A stretch of 9,501 bases of DNA, taken from Pseudomonadota bacterium. GTDB lineage: Bacteria > Pseudomonadota > Alphaproteobacteria > Rhizobiales > Hyphomicrobiaceae. Where the stretch lies: NCBI GenBank assembly GCA_023390485.1, contig JAEWCT010000379.1:1-9501 (forward strand), in the 5' to 3' direction. Below, piece by piece: positions 1 through 6,550 of the stretch (the stretch's first letter is position 1; each line of letters opens with the position of its first letter). The notes beneath the pieces were generated by a model that made no database searches, had not been told where the DNA came from, and was given only the letters and a program-made list of their open reading frames with translations. The position numbers and the translations under genes were made by a program.

Positions 1-2
1 AG

Positions 3-896
3 CTCCACTATTCGATGCATGTTCCGGATTTCTTCAACAGTGATCGCTGGGGCATCTGGCTTATGGGAATTGTCGGTCTCGTCTGGACCTTCGATTGCTT
101 CGTCGGATTGTGGCTGACTTTCCCCGCGGCCGTGCGCGTGCAGGCGGGCAACAAATCGTGGATGCAGCGGTGGGCGCCGGCCTGGCGTATCAAATCCAAC
201 GCCAGCCTCTATCGCTTGAATTTCGACATCCATCGCGCCTTCGGTCTTTGGACGTGGCTGCTTCTTCTCATACTCGCGTTCACGTCAATTTCGATGAATC
301 TCGGCACGGAAGTTGTCCGCCCGATGTTGAGCAAGATTTCATCTCTTACTCCCGCGATCTGGGACGCACGCACTCCCGCACCGCTCGATAAGCCGATAGC
401 CGCTACGGTGCCGTTCGATGCCGTCCTAGAGCTCGCAAGCAAGGAGGCGAACAAGCGGTCGTGGCAAGAACCCGTAGGAAGTGTCTTCTATAGCCAGCAA
501 TTCGGGGTTTACAGCGTTTCCTTCTTTGAGCTTGGTGCCGAGCACGGCGAGGGCGGCATGGGAACCAAAACGCTCTACTTCGATGGAAACACGGGAGCCG
601 GGTTGGGTGAGACAGTGCCCTGGTCTGGGACTGCAGCCGATATCTTCATGCAGCTTCAGTTTCCGTTGCACTCGGGGCGCATAGTGGGTGTCCCCGGGCG
701 TATCGCGCTGTCCATCATGGGCATCGTCGTGGCGGCGTTATCGCTCACCGGCATCGTGATCTGGTTCAAGAAGCGGCTTGCGCGTGCAAAGTCGCCTGAG
801 CGCTTTCAATCGGGACGCAGTGGGCCGCAACTTGCAACGGCGTCCTTTGCTTTTCAGGGTAAGCAGGAGATGGAGGCCCGACGCTCCAAGGGGTAA
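3..896 (+). CDS. PepSY-associated transmembrane protein (PiuB-like), 5'-truncated by window edge
   Basis: The frame is open to the window edge: the codons before the first ATG (position 15) read L-H-Y-S, so the N-terminus, probably with the first PepSY and membrane segments, lies outside. Counting from that ATG (293 residues), hydrophobic helices sit at about 13-37, 75-96 and 229-253. The motif D-I-H-R-A-F-G-L-W before the second helix and L-H-S-G-R-I-V-G-V-P-G-R before the third are characteristic of PepSY-associated TM proteins, which in other bacteria often sit beside TonB-dependent siderophore receptors and are linked to ferric-siderophore reduction or uptake. The stretch between helices two and three (about 100-225) would be the periplasmic part. 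The tail after residue 254 is basic and polar and should be cytoplasmic. No iron-uptake gene is visible here; one may lie upstream. Family assignment is good; the substrate is unknown. Confidence 0.8.
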   Translation, partial: LHYSMHVPDFFNSDRWGIWLMGIVGLVWTFDCFVGLWLTFPAAVRVQAGNKSWMQRWAPAWRIKSNASLYRLNFDIHRAFGLWTWLLLLILAFTSISMNLGTEVVRPMLSKISSLTPAIWDARTPAPLDKPIAATVPFDAVLELASKEANKRSWQEPVGSVFYSQQFGVYSVSFFELGAEHGEGGMGTKTLYFDGNTGAGLGETVPWSGTAADIFMQLQFPLHSGRIVGVPGRIALSIMGIVVAALSLTGIVIWFKKRLARAKSPERFQSGRSGPQLATASFAFQGKQEMEARRSKG

Positions 897-954
897 GCAG
901 TTAAAAACTGGCGATTGACAGCCACTGCCAACCCAAGCGCGCCGGGTCGATTAA

Positions 955-989
955 CGTCCAATATTCTGTATCGAATTGAACATTGGACG
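955..989. repeat. 8-bp inverted repeat CGTCCAAT / ATTGGACG
   Basis: The arms at 955-962 and 982-989 are perfect complements separated by 19 nt. Inside, ATTC (963-966) and GAAT (973-976) could extend the stem with a bulge. There is no T-run, so it is unlikely to be a terminator. It could be a protein-binding site, or chance. Confidence 0.4.
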
Positions 990-1015
990 AGACTTCGGCA
1001 CCAAAATTCAAGACG

Positions 1016-1037
1016 CGTCGACTCGACCCAGTCGACG
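1016..1037. repeat. 7-bp inverted repeat CGTCGAC / GTCGACG
   Basis: The arms at 1016-1022 and 1031-1037 are perfect complements around an 8-nt spacer. The repeat lies in the same non-coding stretch as the one at 955-989. Function unknown. Confidence 0.4.
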
Positions 1038-1156
1038 GCAGAGAGCGATCACATCCGCTCTATCGATGTGGCCGGCGCACTAGATCCCGGCCAGCAGCCT
1101 CTGGAACGCCATTATGCGTCTGCGGTACTCAGCCGCTCAACATCACATCGAAGTAA

Positions 1157-1186
1157 TTGGGGAACGGCACGATATTGTCCTACAAT
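1157..1186 (+). promoter_or_regulatory. Putative promoter of the GntR-family regulator
   Basis: TTGGGG (1157-1162) and TACAAT (1181-1186) are separated by 18 bp and resemble a sigma-70 promoter with a good -10. The -10 lies inside the operator palindrome at 1172-1188, and the GTG start follows about 40 bp later. The pattern match is moderate; no transcript evidence is available. Confidence 0.45.
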
Positions 1187-1188
1187 AT
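1172..1188. promoter_or_regulatory. FadR/FCD-type GntR operator palindrome (likely autoregulatory)
   Basis: The site ATATTGT-CCT-ACAATAT is a perfect 7-bp inverted repeat with a 3-bp spacer. Its core TTGTCCTACAA fits the TNGTNNNACNA consensus described for operators of the FadR subfamily of GntR regulators. It overlaps the proposed -10 and ends 39 bp before the start of a gene encoding exactly such a regulator, so binding would be expected to block its own transcription. The palindrome is seen directly; the bound protein is inferred. Confidence 0.65.
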
Positions 1189-1227
1189 GCCATAAGAAAG
1201 TTCGCGTCCGTTCGGGAGACTACAGTC

Positions 1228-1965
1228 GTGGCTGAGAAAGCCCAGGCTCGCACAGGCCGGCCTATATCTCAAACCTCAACGCCAGATCTTGTCCTCAAGC
1301 CTTTCGCGCAAGAAGAAACCTTCAAGGCGAAAGCCTACAAGGCTCTCAAGAGCGCAATCCTAGAGATGGATATTTACAGCTCGCCAGAGCAAGCCTGGAT
1401 CGACGAGCGCCACTTGTCCGAAAAACTCGGCGTGAGCCGAACGCCAGTGCGCGAAGCCATACTCATGCTCGAGCAGCAAGGCTTCGTTAAATCGGTACCG
1501 CGTCGTGGGATTATGGTCGTCAAAAAGACCAAGCATGAAGTCGTCGAAATGATTCAAGTCTGGGCCGCACTCGAGGGCATGGCCGCGCGACTTATTACGC
1601 AACGCGCAAGCGACCAGGAAATCGGAAGGCTGCGCCTGCTTTTCAAAGAATTCGACGCAAGCCACAAGCCCGAGGATTTTCTGTATGAATATTCGACAGC
1701 GAACATCCGCTTTCACCAAACGATGATTGAACTGACGGGCTCTCCCCTCCTCGCCGAGATGACGGAGAACCTGGTGCTGCACGTGCGCGGCATTAGGCAG
1801 ATTACGATTGGCCGGGACCATCGCGCCGCGCGGTCGATCGAAGATCACCTCGGAATCATCGAAGCTTTGGAAAGACGTGAGACGGAACTCGCCGAAAAAT
1901 TGGCGCGCGACCACACGCTGGGCCTTGCAGCTTACGTCGCAGAGCACAGCGAAGGCATTTTTTGA
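1228..1965 (+). CDS. GntR-family transcriptional regulator, FCD (FadR) subfamily
   Basis: A 245-residue protein from GTG at 1228, chosen because GGGAG (1214-1218) stands 9 nt before it and because the longer frame from ATG 1114 would place the operator and promoter inside the coding region. The N-terminal winged helix-turn-helix spans about residues 34-100, with the GntR signature L-S-E-K-L-G-V-S-R-T-P-V-R-E-A at 63-77. An all-helical FCD effector domain follows at about 105-240. In many FCD proteins a D-x3-H pair plus two later histidines bind a metal; here H163, H207 and H229 are present, but the residue four before H163 is Asn159 rather than Asp. Such regulators usually respond to small carboxylic acids. 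No catabolic gene is adjacent, so the ligand and targets are unknown. The gene ends convergent with tex. Confidence 0.88.
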   Translation: MAEKAQARTGRPISQTSTPDLVLKPFAQEETFKAKAYKALKSAILEMDIYSSPEQAWIDERHLSEKLGVSRTPVREAILMLEQQGFVKSVPRRGIMVVKKTKHEVVEMIQVWAALEGMAARLITQRASDQEIGRLRLLFKEFDASHKPEDFLYEYSTANIRFHQTMIELTGSPLLAEMTENLVLHVRGIRQITIGRDHRAARSIEDHLGIIEALERRETELAEKLARDHTLGLAAYVAEHSEGIF

Positions 1966-1974
1966 TTTGGCCTG

Positions 1975-2007
1975 AGCAGAGCGATAACTCTGCTGCCTTT
2001 AATTTTT
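1975..2007 (+). terminator. Intrinsic terminator between gntR and tex
   Basis: AGCAGAG (1975-1981) pairs perfectly with CTCTGCT (1988-1994) around the loop CGATAA, followed by GCC and the T-rich run TTTAATTTTT (1998-2007). It begins 9 bp after the regulator's stop. For tex, on the opposite strand, the same hairpin lies just after the stop but the following sequence is much less T-rich, so it serves mainly the plus strand. Confidence 0.65.
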
Positions 2008-4299
2008 CCCGGCTTCTCGTGCGCGGCGGAGCGCGGCTGCAAGAGCCGACTCCCCTTCGTGGTTCTTAGGACTCGACGCCTGAACATTTGATCGCCGCAT
2101 ATCGGCGCCCCTTTCGCGCGCAGGTGAATGGCTTTCGACCGCTCCGGATTTCATTGTGAGCGCGATGCGCTTGCGATCGACGTCGACGTCCTTCACGCGG
2201 ACCTTCACCACGTCTCCCGCCTTTACGATCTCGCGCGGATCCTTCACAAATTTATCTGCAAGCTCGGATACATGCACCAATCCATCTTGATGCACACCAA
2301 CATCGACGAAGGCGCCGAATGCCGTCACGTTCGTCACGACACCTTCGAGCATCATGCCGGGGCGCAAATCCGCGATTTTCTCGACGCCCTCCTTGAATTC
2401 GGCCGTCTTGAACTCGGGACGCGGATCGCGACCGGGCTTTTCAAGCTCGGCCAGAATGTCAATCACGGTTGGCGTACCGAAGCGTTCGTCAGCGAATTGC
2501 TTCGGGTTGAGGGATTTCAGAAATGCGCTGTCGCCAATCATCGCCTTGACGGGCCGCTTCATCTCCTTCGCGATGCGTTCGACGACATCGTAGGCTTCGG
2601 GATGTACAGCCGATGCGTCGAGCGGGTTTGGGCCATTCGCGATCCGCAGGAAGCCTGCCGCCTGCTCGTAGGCCTTCGGACCCAGGCGAGCGACCTTTTT
2701 AATTTCCGTGCGCTTCTTGAAGGCGCCGTTCTCATTTCGGTGCAGAACGATATTGGCCGCTATCGTGGCATTCAGTCCGGCAACGCGGGCGAGGAGCGGC
2801 GCCGAGGCCATATTCACATCGACGCCGACGGAGTTGACGCAGTCTTCGACGACGGCATCGAGCGAGCGCGCGAGCTCTGCTTGGTTGACGTCGTGCTGGT
2901 ATTGGCCAACGCCGATGGCTTTTGGTTCAATCTTCACGAGCTCTGCGAGGGGGTCCTGGAGACGACGCGCGATCGACACCGCGCCACGCAAGGACACATC
3001 CAGATTCGGAAACTCCCGCGCGCCGATCTCGGATGCGGAATAGACCGATGCGCCCGCCTCGGAGACGATCACCTTCGTCAGTTTCAGATCTGGCATTTTC
3101 TTCATCAGATCGGCGGCGAGCTTATCGGTTTCACGACTGGCTGTTCCGTTGCCGATGGCGATGATGTCGACCTTATGCTTCATGCACAGTGCTGCCAATG
3201 CAGCGAGTGCACCATTCCAATCGTTACGCGGTTCGTGAGGATAGACGGTGGCCGTATCGAGAACCTTGCCGGTCTGATCGACAACGGCGACCTTCACGCC
3301 GGTACGTATGCCGGGATCGAGGCCCATCGTTACGCGTGAACCCGCAGGCGCCGCGAGAAGCAGATCCTTGAGGTTGGACTTGAAGACGCCGATGGCTGCG
3401 GTGTCAGACTCCTCCTTCACCCGCGTCAGCAGATCGGCGGCAAGGGATGTGTGGAGCTTCGTCTTCCAGGCAAGCTTGACGGTATCGATCAGCCACTTGT
3501 CCGCGGCGCGGCCGCGCTCGGCGATGTTGAAAGCTGCCATGATCTTTGCCTCGGCCGGATGCGGCCGGTTCGGCTCCAATTCGACATCGAGATCAAGGTC
3601 GAGAAAGCCCTCGTTCCGCCCACGCAAGAGCGCCAACGCACGATGCGACGGTATTTGGCGGATTGCCTGGCGAAAATCGAAATAGTCGGAAAACTTTGCG
3701 CCTTCGGCATCTTTGCCCTTCAGCACATTCGAAATGAGGAGGCCTGTCGCCCACAGCCACTGGCGCAAATCGCCGACGAGCTTCGCATCTTCGCCTATCC
3801 GCTCGATCAGGATGGAACGCGCGCCTTCGAGCGCCGCCTTGGCATCGCTCACGCCCTTTTCGGTAGAGACATATTTTTCCGCCTCTTTCGGCGGATCAAG
3901 CGATGGATTTCCGATGAGCGCATCGGCCAGCGGCTCGAGGCCGGCCTCGCGCGCGATCTGGGCTTTCGTTCGCCGCTTCGGCTTGAAGGGTGCGTAGAGA
4001 TCCTCGAGTTCGACCTTGGTGTCCGCGGCGGAAATCGCGCGTTGCAATTCCGGCGTCAGCTTGCCTTGCTCGTTGATGCTCTTCAGCACCGCTGCGCGCC
4101 GGTCTTCGAGTTCGGTCAAGTAGCCCAGACGCTCTTCGAGCTTGCGGAGCTGAGTATCATCGAGTCCGCCGGTCTTCTCTTTGCGGTAGCGCGCGATGAA
4201 GGGGACAGTTGCGCCTTCTTTGAGCAGGTCTACGGCCGCGGTGACTTGAGCGGGCTGAACGCTAAGTTCCTTGGCAATGCGGGTGTTGATCGAGTCCAA
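1999..4299 (-). CDS. tex: Transcription accessory protein Tex (S1 RNA-binding domain)
   Basis: A 766-residue cytoplasmic protein of the Tex family, nucleic-acid-binding proteins related to eukaryotic Spt6 that affect transcription and expression of selected genes. In order: an N-terminal helical/HTH Tex region (about 1-200), a YqgF/RNase-H-like domain starting with [10 protein letters not shown] (325-334) to about 455, helix-hairpin-helix repeats (about 485-560), and an S1 domain at about 645-718 (from L-R-P-G-M through A-F-G-A-F-V-D-V-G and D-G-L-V-H-V-S-E-L). The polar, arginine-rich tail 720-766 is typical. Length is normal for the family. The start is TTG at 4297-4299: AGAGG lies 7 nt upstream and an in-frame TAG two codons before it excludes a longer start. 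Tex is usually autonomous; here it stands alone between a convergent regulator and a small membrane-protein gene. Confidence 0.96.
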   Translation of the reverse strand: MDSINTRIAKELSVQPAQVTAAVDLLKEGATVPFIARYRKEKTGGLDDTQLRKLEERLGYLTELEDRRAAVLKSINEQGKLTPELQRAISAADTKVELEDLYAPFKPKRRTKAQIAREAGLEPLADALIGNPSLDPPKEAEKYVSTEKGVSDAKAALEGARSILIERIGEDAKLVGDLRQWLWATGLLISNVLKGKDAEGAKFSDYFDFRQAIRQIPSHRALALLRGRNEGFLDLDLDVELEPNRPHPAEAKIMAAFNIAERGRAADKWLIDTVKLAWKTKLHTSLAADLLTRVKEESDTAAIGVFKSNLKDLLLAAPAGSRVTMGLDPGIRTGVKVAVVDQTGKVLDTATVYPHEPRNDWNGALAALAALCMKHKVDIIAIGNGTASRETDKLAADLMKKMPDLKLTKVIVSEAGASVYSASEIGAREFPNLDVSLRGAVSIARRLQDPLAELVKIEPKAIGVGQYQHDVNQAELARSLDAVVEDCVNSVGVDVNMASAPLLARVAGLNATIAANIVLHRNENGAFKKRTEIKKVARLGPKAYEQAAGFLRIANGPNPLDASAVHPEAYDVVERIAKEMKRPVKAMIGDSAFLKSLNPKQFADERFGTPTVIDILAELEKPGRDPRPEFKTAEFKEGVEKIADLRPGMMLEGVVTNVTAFGAFVDVGVHQDGLVHVSELADKFVKDPREIVKAGDVVKVRVKDVDVDRKRIALTMKSGAVESHSPARERGADMRRSNVQASSPKNHEGESALAAALRRAREAGKN

Positions 4300-4393
4300 A
4301 TGCTATCCTCTGAGAGGCCGTTCCGTTCGCCTCATTTCAAATCAACCCTGACGGATTTTTTTGCTTATGGTCAAGTCGGCCGTGCGGTCGCAA

Positions 4394-4412
4394 GAAGCGC
4401 GCTCGGCGCTTC
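4394..4412 (-). repeat. 7-bp hairpin in the tex upstream region
   Basis: GAAGCGC (4394-4400) and GCGCTTC (4406-4412) form a perfect stem with a 5-nt loop. It lies in the 202-bp gap after the 54-aa membrane-protein gene and before tex, both on the minus strand. There is only a weak T-containing tail (TTCTTGC), so it might be a poor terminator for the upstream gene. A TTGACC hexamer at 4369-4374 could be a tex -35 on the minus strand, but I find no good -10 with it. Confidence 0.3.
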
Positions 4413-4501
4413 AGCAAGGACCGGAGGAAAATGGCGCTTCAAGCTGCGTCGAGCATCCAATTCTACCGGCGCGCCGACGATAATTTCTGGCGAATTAGTG
4501 C

Positions 4502-4666
4502 TCAAACCAGGCCAGGCAGTCTCGTCGCCGCCCAAATTATGACGACGACTGCAAGGATGCCGAGCCAGATGTTCTCCCGGCGCACAAATGCAGCGATAGC
4601 AAGCGCGACGCAGGCGATGACCGCTATGACATCGATCGCCTTTACGTAGTCCATAAGGAAGTTCAT
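4502..4666 (-). CDS. Small two-helix membrane protein, unknown function
   Basis: A 54-residue protein from ATG at 4664-4666 to TGA at 4502. Residues 9-28 and 33-49 are two hydrophobic helices separated by a short R-R-E-N turn. That charge pattern and the well-spaced aromatic residues look like a genuine membrane hairpin rather than a random frame. I do not recognise a family. No clear Shine-Dalgarno precedes the first ATG; a second ATG (Met5) is an alternative and also lacks one. It stands between the cupin gene and tex, in the same direction as both. The opposite-strand frame at 4431-4649 overlaps most of it and was judged a shadow. Confidence 0.55.
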   Translation of the reverse strand: MNFLMDYVKAIDVIAVIACVALAIAAFVRRENIWLGILAVVVIIWAATRLPGLV

Positions 4667-4750
4667 TTGGGTTTCTGACGCATGTTGGATCTGAAGTTCA
4701 ACTTACTCGGCATCACGGCGCTCAAGTAGCGATGAGGGAATTGATTGCTG

Positions 4751-5095
4751 CTATCGTCCTCGAATGAAAAAGTTCTCCTGCTTAGGCAGCCGCTCCGCAT
4801 TCGAAAAAGGTATGTTGAGGTTTGTCGCAAGGACATCAACCGGATTTGTGCTGATCCATGCGGAGAGATCATTGGCCTGGTAGTGACCGTTGTTGAATCC
4901 GACGAGCACTTTCAGCAAATCACGTCCGGTATTCTTGATGTAATGGCCCGTCCCCATCGGGACGTACCCCACATCGCCTTTTTGATATTCGTTCATGACG
5001 ACGTCGCCTTCGGCAAGGAAAACTGCCATCTCTGCCGATCCCTCGAGATAATACTGCCATTCGTCGGCGGTGGGATGCCAGTGGATGATGACCAC
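4751..5095 (-). CDS. Cupin-domain protein, C-terminal half of an oxalate-decarboxylase-type bicupin (probably truncated)
   Basis: A 114-residue frame from GTG at 5093-5095. From residue 5 on it follows the second cupin of oxalate-decarboxylase-like bicupins: H-W-H-P-T-A-D-E-W-Q-Y-Y at 5-16, D-V-G-Y-V-P-M-G-T-G-H-Y-I at 41-53, and the end pattern N-P-V-D-V-L-A-T-N at 84-92. All four expected metal ligands are present (H5, H7, E12, H51). Family members are usually about 350-400 residues with two cupins; here the first cupin and the opening strand of the second (normally P-G-x-x-R-E-L before H-W-H-P) are absent. An in-frame TAG stands 12 codons upstream, and no first-cupin remnant is seen between 5096 and 5203. 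It may be a decayed gene keeping one intact domain, or a minimal cupin; catalysis is doubtful. Confidence 0.65.
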   Translation of the reverse strand: MVIIHWHPTADEWQYYLEGSAEMAVFLAEGDVVMNEYQKGDVGYVPMGTGHYIKNTGRDLLKVLVGFNNGHYQANDLSAWISTNPVDVLATNLNIPFSNAERLPKQENFFIRGR

Positions 5096-5203
5096 ATCGA
5101 TATCCGCGCAGTGCCCGCGTAGCGATATCTAAAGATGGTCTGGCTTAATGAATTCCGCGTTTGGCCAGTACATTTGCCATCATCGGCACCCAGTCACCAA
5201 GCC

Positions 5204-5653
5204 TTAATGACTTGACGAGCTCCCCTGTTCCGCCTGAGGCAGCAACTGGCGCACGCGACGCAAAAGGTCGGCAATGCGGATGGGCTTTGTGAAGCCACCA
5301 TCGAATTCGGCGAATGTCTCCGAATAATATTCGGCAGAGACAAGAGCGATTTTGATTTCGGGAAACTTTCCGCGCACCCAACGCGCGAGATCGATGCCAT
5401 CGAAACCGCCGGGCATTCGAATGTCCGTTAATACGAGGCCGATGCCATCGACACTCGTCAGCAACGTCATAGCTTCGTGGCCATCCGCCGCCTCGATCAC
5501 TGTATATCCAGCGTCGCGCAGCTCTTCGGCGAGGTGCAGCCGAATGAGAACCTCATCCTCCACAACGAGTATGGAGAGTGGCGCCAGGACTTCGCCCTTT
5601 CCTGCAGGCGCCGGTTCTATTGGATGTCTCCTTTGTTGCCTGCTGGCACGCAA
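5204..5653 (-). CDS. Single-domain response regulator (CheY-like receiver)
   Basis: A receiver domain with no output domain: 149 residues if started at TTG 5651-5653. The receiver core runs from about residue 26 (L-S-I-L-V-V-E-D-E) to 138. Acidic residues E32-D33, phospho-acceptor D77 in L-T-D-I-R-M-P-G, switch S106 and lysine K123 in F-T-K-P-I-R are all present, so phosphorylation by a sensor kinase should be possible. No kinase is encoded nearby. The serine-rich tail Q-G-S-S-S-S-H ends at TAA 5204. The start is uncertain: the TTG has no ribosome-binding site, whereas AAAGGAGA (5627-5634) stands 6 nt before an in-frame ATA (codon 12), and AGGAAAGGG precedes an in-frame CTG at codon 23. A start near codon 12-23 would fit family length better. 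Stand-alone receivers act as phosphate relays or by binding partner proteins. Confidence 0.85.
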   Translation of the reverse strand: MRASRQQRRHPIEPAPAGKGEVLAPLSILVVEDEVLIRLHLAEELRDAGYTVIEAADGHEAMTLLTSVDGIGLVLTDIRMPGGFDGIDLARWVRGKFPEIKIALVSAEYYSETFAEFDGGFTKPIRIADLLRRVRQLLPQAEQGSSSSH

Positions 5654-5918
5654 GTGGCGCCAACTGTTTCAGTTCCCGCGTGCGGGTGCCTCATGGGACG
5701 AGATAGCGGTCCGGAAATCGACGGTCGCGGCATGGTATAGGCTGCATCCCGGCTCAAGCGAGACTATGGTATGGTCTACTGCCTGCGCAAGCCCCGCAGA
5801 TGCCCCGATCGCTTGCAGAAATCCCGCGAATTTCGGCTCGCCGTCGAGGCTTAACGCGCGTCCATTTCTCGCCGATCCGGCCGCGGGAACCGGCGCGTTG
5901 GAAGGCGATTACATAGTC

Positions 5919-6188
5919 ATGAACGACACTGTCCTGGATGACGCCCGAAAGGCGTTTTTGTTCGTTAATTCCGCCCACACGCTGAGCGCCGTTACGTTTG
6001 ACCGCGACGGCAGAAACCTGCCGCACCCTCGAGTTTGCCAATGGAACTTCGCTCGGGAATTCCAGCTCGGCGTGCAGGAAGTCACGCCGTTCGGAATAGA
6101 CCCTGAACCCATTCTCCGCGGCATGGCCGCAAACGGCTATTTTGTCTGGCCGGTCGAGAACATGCAGCCATTTGGAACATCGCAGTGA
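5919..6188 (+). CDS. Conserved-looking small hypothetical protein (89 aa)
   Basis: A frame from ATG 5919 to TGA 6186-6188 that I cannot assign. It has no signal peptide or membrane helix and reads as a compact soluble protein: A-F-L-F-V-N-S-A-H-T-L-S-A-V-T-F-D at 12-28, then G-I-D-P-E-P-I-L-R-G-M-A-A-N-G-Y-F-V-W at 59-77. The frame stays open upstream into the response-regulator gene, but that part is low in protein character (rich in S, R and P) and antisense, so the ATG was chosen. GGAAGG (5900-5905) stands 13 nt before it, farther than ideal. Its stop overlaps the next gene's start as GTGA, suggesting a two-gene operon. Confidence 0.55.
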   Translation: MNDTVLDDARKAFLFVNSAHTLSAVTFDRDGRNLPHPRVCQWNFAREFQLGVQEVTPFGIDPEPILRGMAANGYFVWPVENMQPFGTSQ

Positions 6189-6460
6189 GTTTGAGTAAGT
6201 CAAGTAACCGGAGCATTGAAGGCGATCCATCGGGACCAGTCGCGCCGAGCGAGCCGCAGCGGCACTGGGTCGAGATCTTCACCGATCGGATAACGGACCG
6301 CCTGAAGGAAATCCTGCAAGAAGACATGGATTGGATAACCTCGCGGCCGATCCTCGAGCGTCTTAACCGGCTGCACGACATCGAACGGGCGCGAGGCACC
6401 GATGCGGAAAATCCGGACGTCATTCGTCGTTCGGTCCAAAGACCAAAATCCAGCAAATAA
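6185..6460 (+). CDS. Small charged hypothetical protein (91 aa), coupled to the preceding gene
   Basis: The GTG start (6185-6187) overlaps the preceding TGA in the tetranucleotide GTGA, an arrangement that usually means translational coupling; GGAA (6173-6176) lies 8 nt upstream. A TTG two codons later is an alternative start. The first 25 residues are polar and rich in serine and proline; residues 26-71 look strongly helical and charged (from H-W-V-E-I-F through R-L-N-R-L-H-D-I-E-R-A); the tail is basic. There is no membrane segment and no family I recognise. The last 41 bp overlap, on the opposite strand, the 3' end of the 33-aa membrane microprotein gene. Confidence 0.55.
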   Translation: MSLSKSSNRSIEGDPSGPVAPSEPQRHWVEIFTDRITDRLKEILQEDMDWITSRPILERLNRLHDIERARGTDAENPDVIRRSVQRPKSSK

Positions 6461-6521
6461 TGGCAGCGGTAATCCCCTGTAGTGTGAGGATGATTTCAAG
6501 CGGCAAAAGGGTTGCGTACAT
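6420..6521 (-). CDS. 33-aa single-helix membrane microprotein under a stress-type promoter
   Basis: ATG at 6519-6521 to TGA at 6420-6422. Residues 5-28 form one hydrophobic helix with a glutamate at position 9, and the end is acidic (G-P-N-D-E). I do not recognise a family. The start is well supported: GGGAGAGG (6531-6538) stands 9 nt upstream, and an exact EcfG-type promoter lies just before that, giving a leader of roughly 23 nt. The frame can be extended upstream to 6620, but the extra 33 residues are arginine/proline-rich, non-membrane in character, and would cover the promoter, so the short form is preferred. Its 3' end overlaps the convergent 91-aa gene by 41 bp. The promoter suggests expression in stationary phase or stress; what it does at the membrane is unknown. 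Confidence 0.6.
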   Translation of the reverse strand: MYATLLPLEIILTLQGITAAIICWILVFGPNDE

Positions 6522-6550
6522 TTCGTCTGTCCTCTCCCATTCGTGAGAAA

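Larger units (their letters stand above)
897..1171. other. Non-coding stretch between the PepSY gene and the gntR promoter
   Basis: No convincing gene is seen on either strand. A TTG-initiated open frame (915-1235) has no ribosome-binding site, no recognisable protein character, and runs through the regulator's promoter and start. The stretch holds the two inverted repeats at 955-989 and 1016-1037, plus a short CAGTT-AAA-AACTG repeat at 898-910 right after the PepSY stop, which lacks a T-run. Confidence 0.5.

Noticed and set aside
1080..1140. Minus-strand reading E-Y-R-R-R-I-M-A-F-Q-R-L-L-A-G-I then stop, resembling a protein C-terminus
   Set aside because: A stop codon lies a few codons upstream in the same frame, so at most it is a tiny remnant; no supporting sequence.
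915..1235. Plus-strand 106-codon TTG frame before gntR
   Set aside because: No ribosome-binding site, no protein character, and it covers the gntR operator and start.
2128..3339. Long plus-strand open frame (403 codons) and others nested at 2354-3685
   Set aside because: Antisense to tex, with low-complexity R/H/D-rich translation; tex is certain by domain content, so these are shadow frames.
3451..4542. Plus-strand open frame of 363 codons spanning the tex start region
   Set aside because: Mostly antisense to tex and with no recognisable protein pattern.
4431..4649. Plus-strand 72-codon frame with GGAGG before its ATG
   Set aside because: The SD lies only 3 nt from the ATG and the translation looks like the antisense of the two-helix membrane protein (rich in T, M, A, S). 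The minus frame is preferred, not proven.
5145..5203. Short minus-strand tail reading ...M-M-A-N-V-L-A-K-R-G-I-H before a TAA
   Set aside because: Looks protein-like but is only about a dozen codons past a possible start, and its upstream frame is a shadow of the response regulator; too little to call a gene remnant.
5662..5674. AACTG-TTT-CAGTT inverted repeat upstream of the response regulator
   Set aside because: Only 5-bp arms; expected often by chance, and no promoter fits it.
5886..5890. GGAAC before the 89-aa gene as a possible EcfG -35
   Set aside because: No CGTT-like -10 at 16-17 bp downstream.
5352..5918. 5' extension of the 89-aa gene frame
   Set aside because: Antisense to the response regulator, with S/R/P-rich translation; the ATG at 5919 is used instead.
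5754..6230. Minus-strand 158-codon frame opposite the 89-aa gene
   Set aside because: Arginine- and cysteine-rich shadow; the plus-strand pair has coherent starts and a GTGA coupling.
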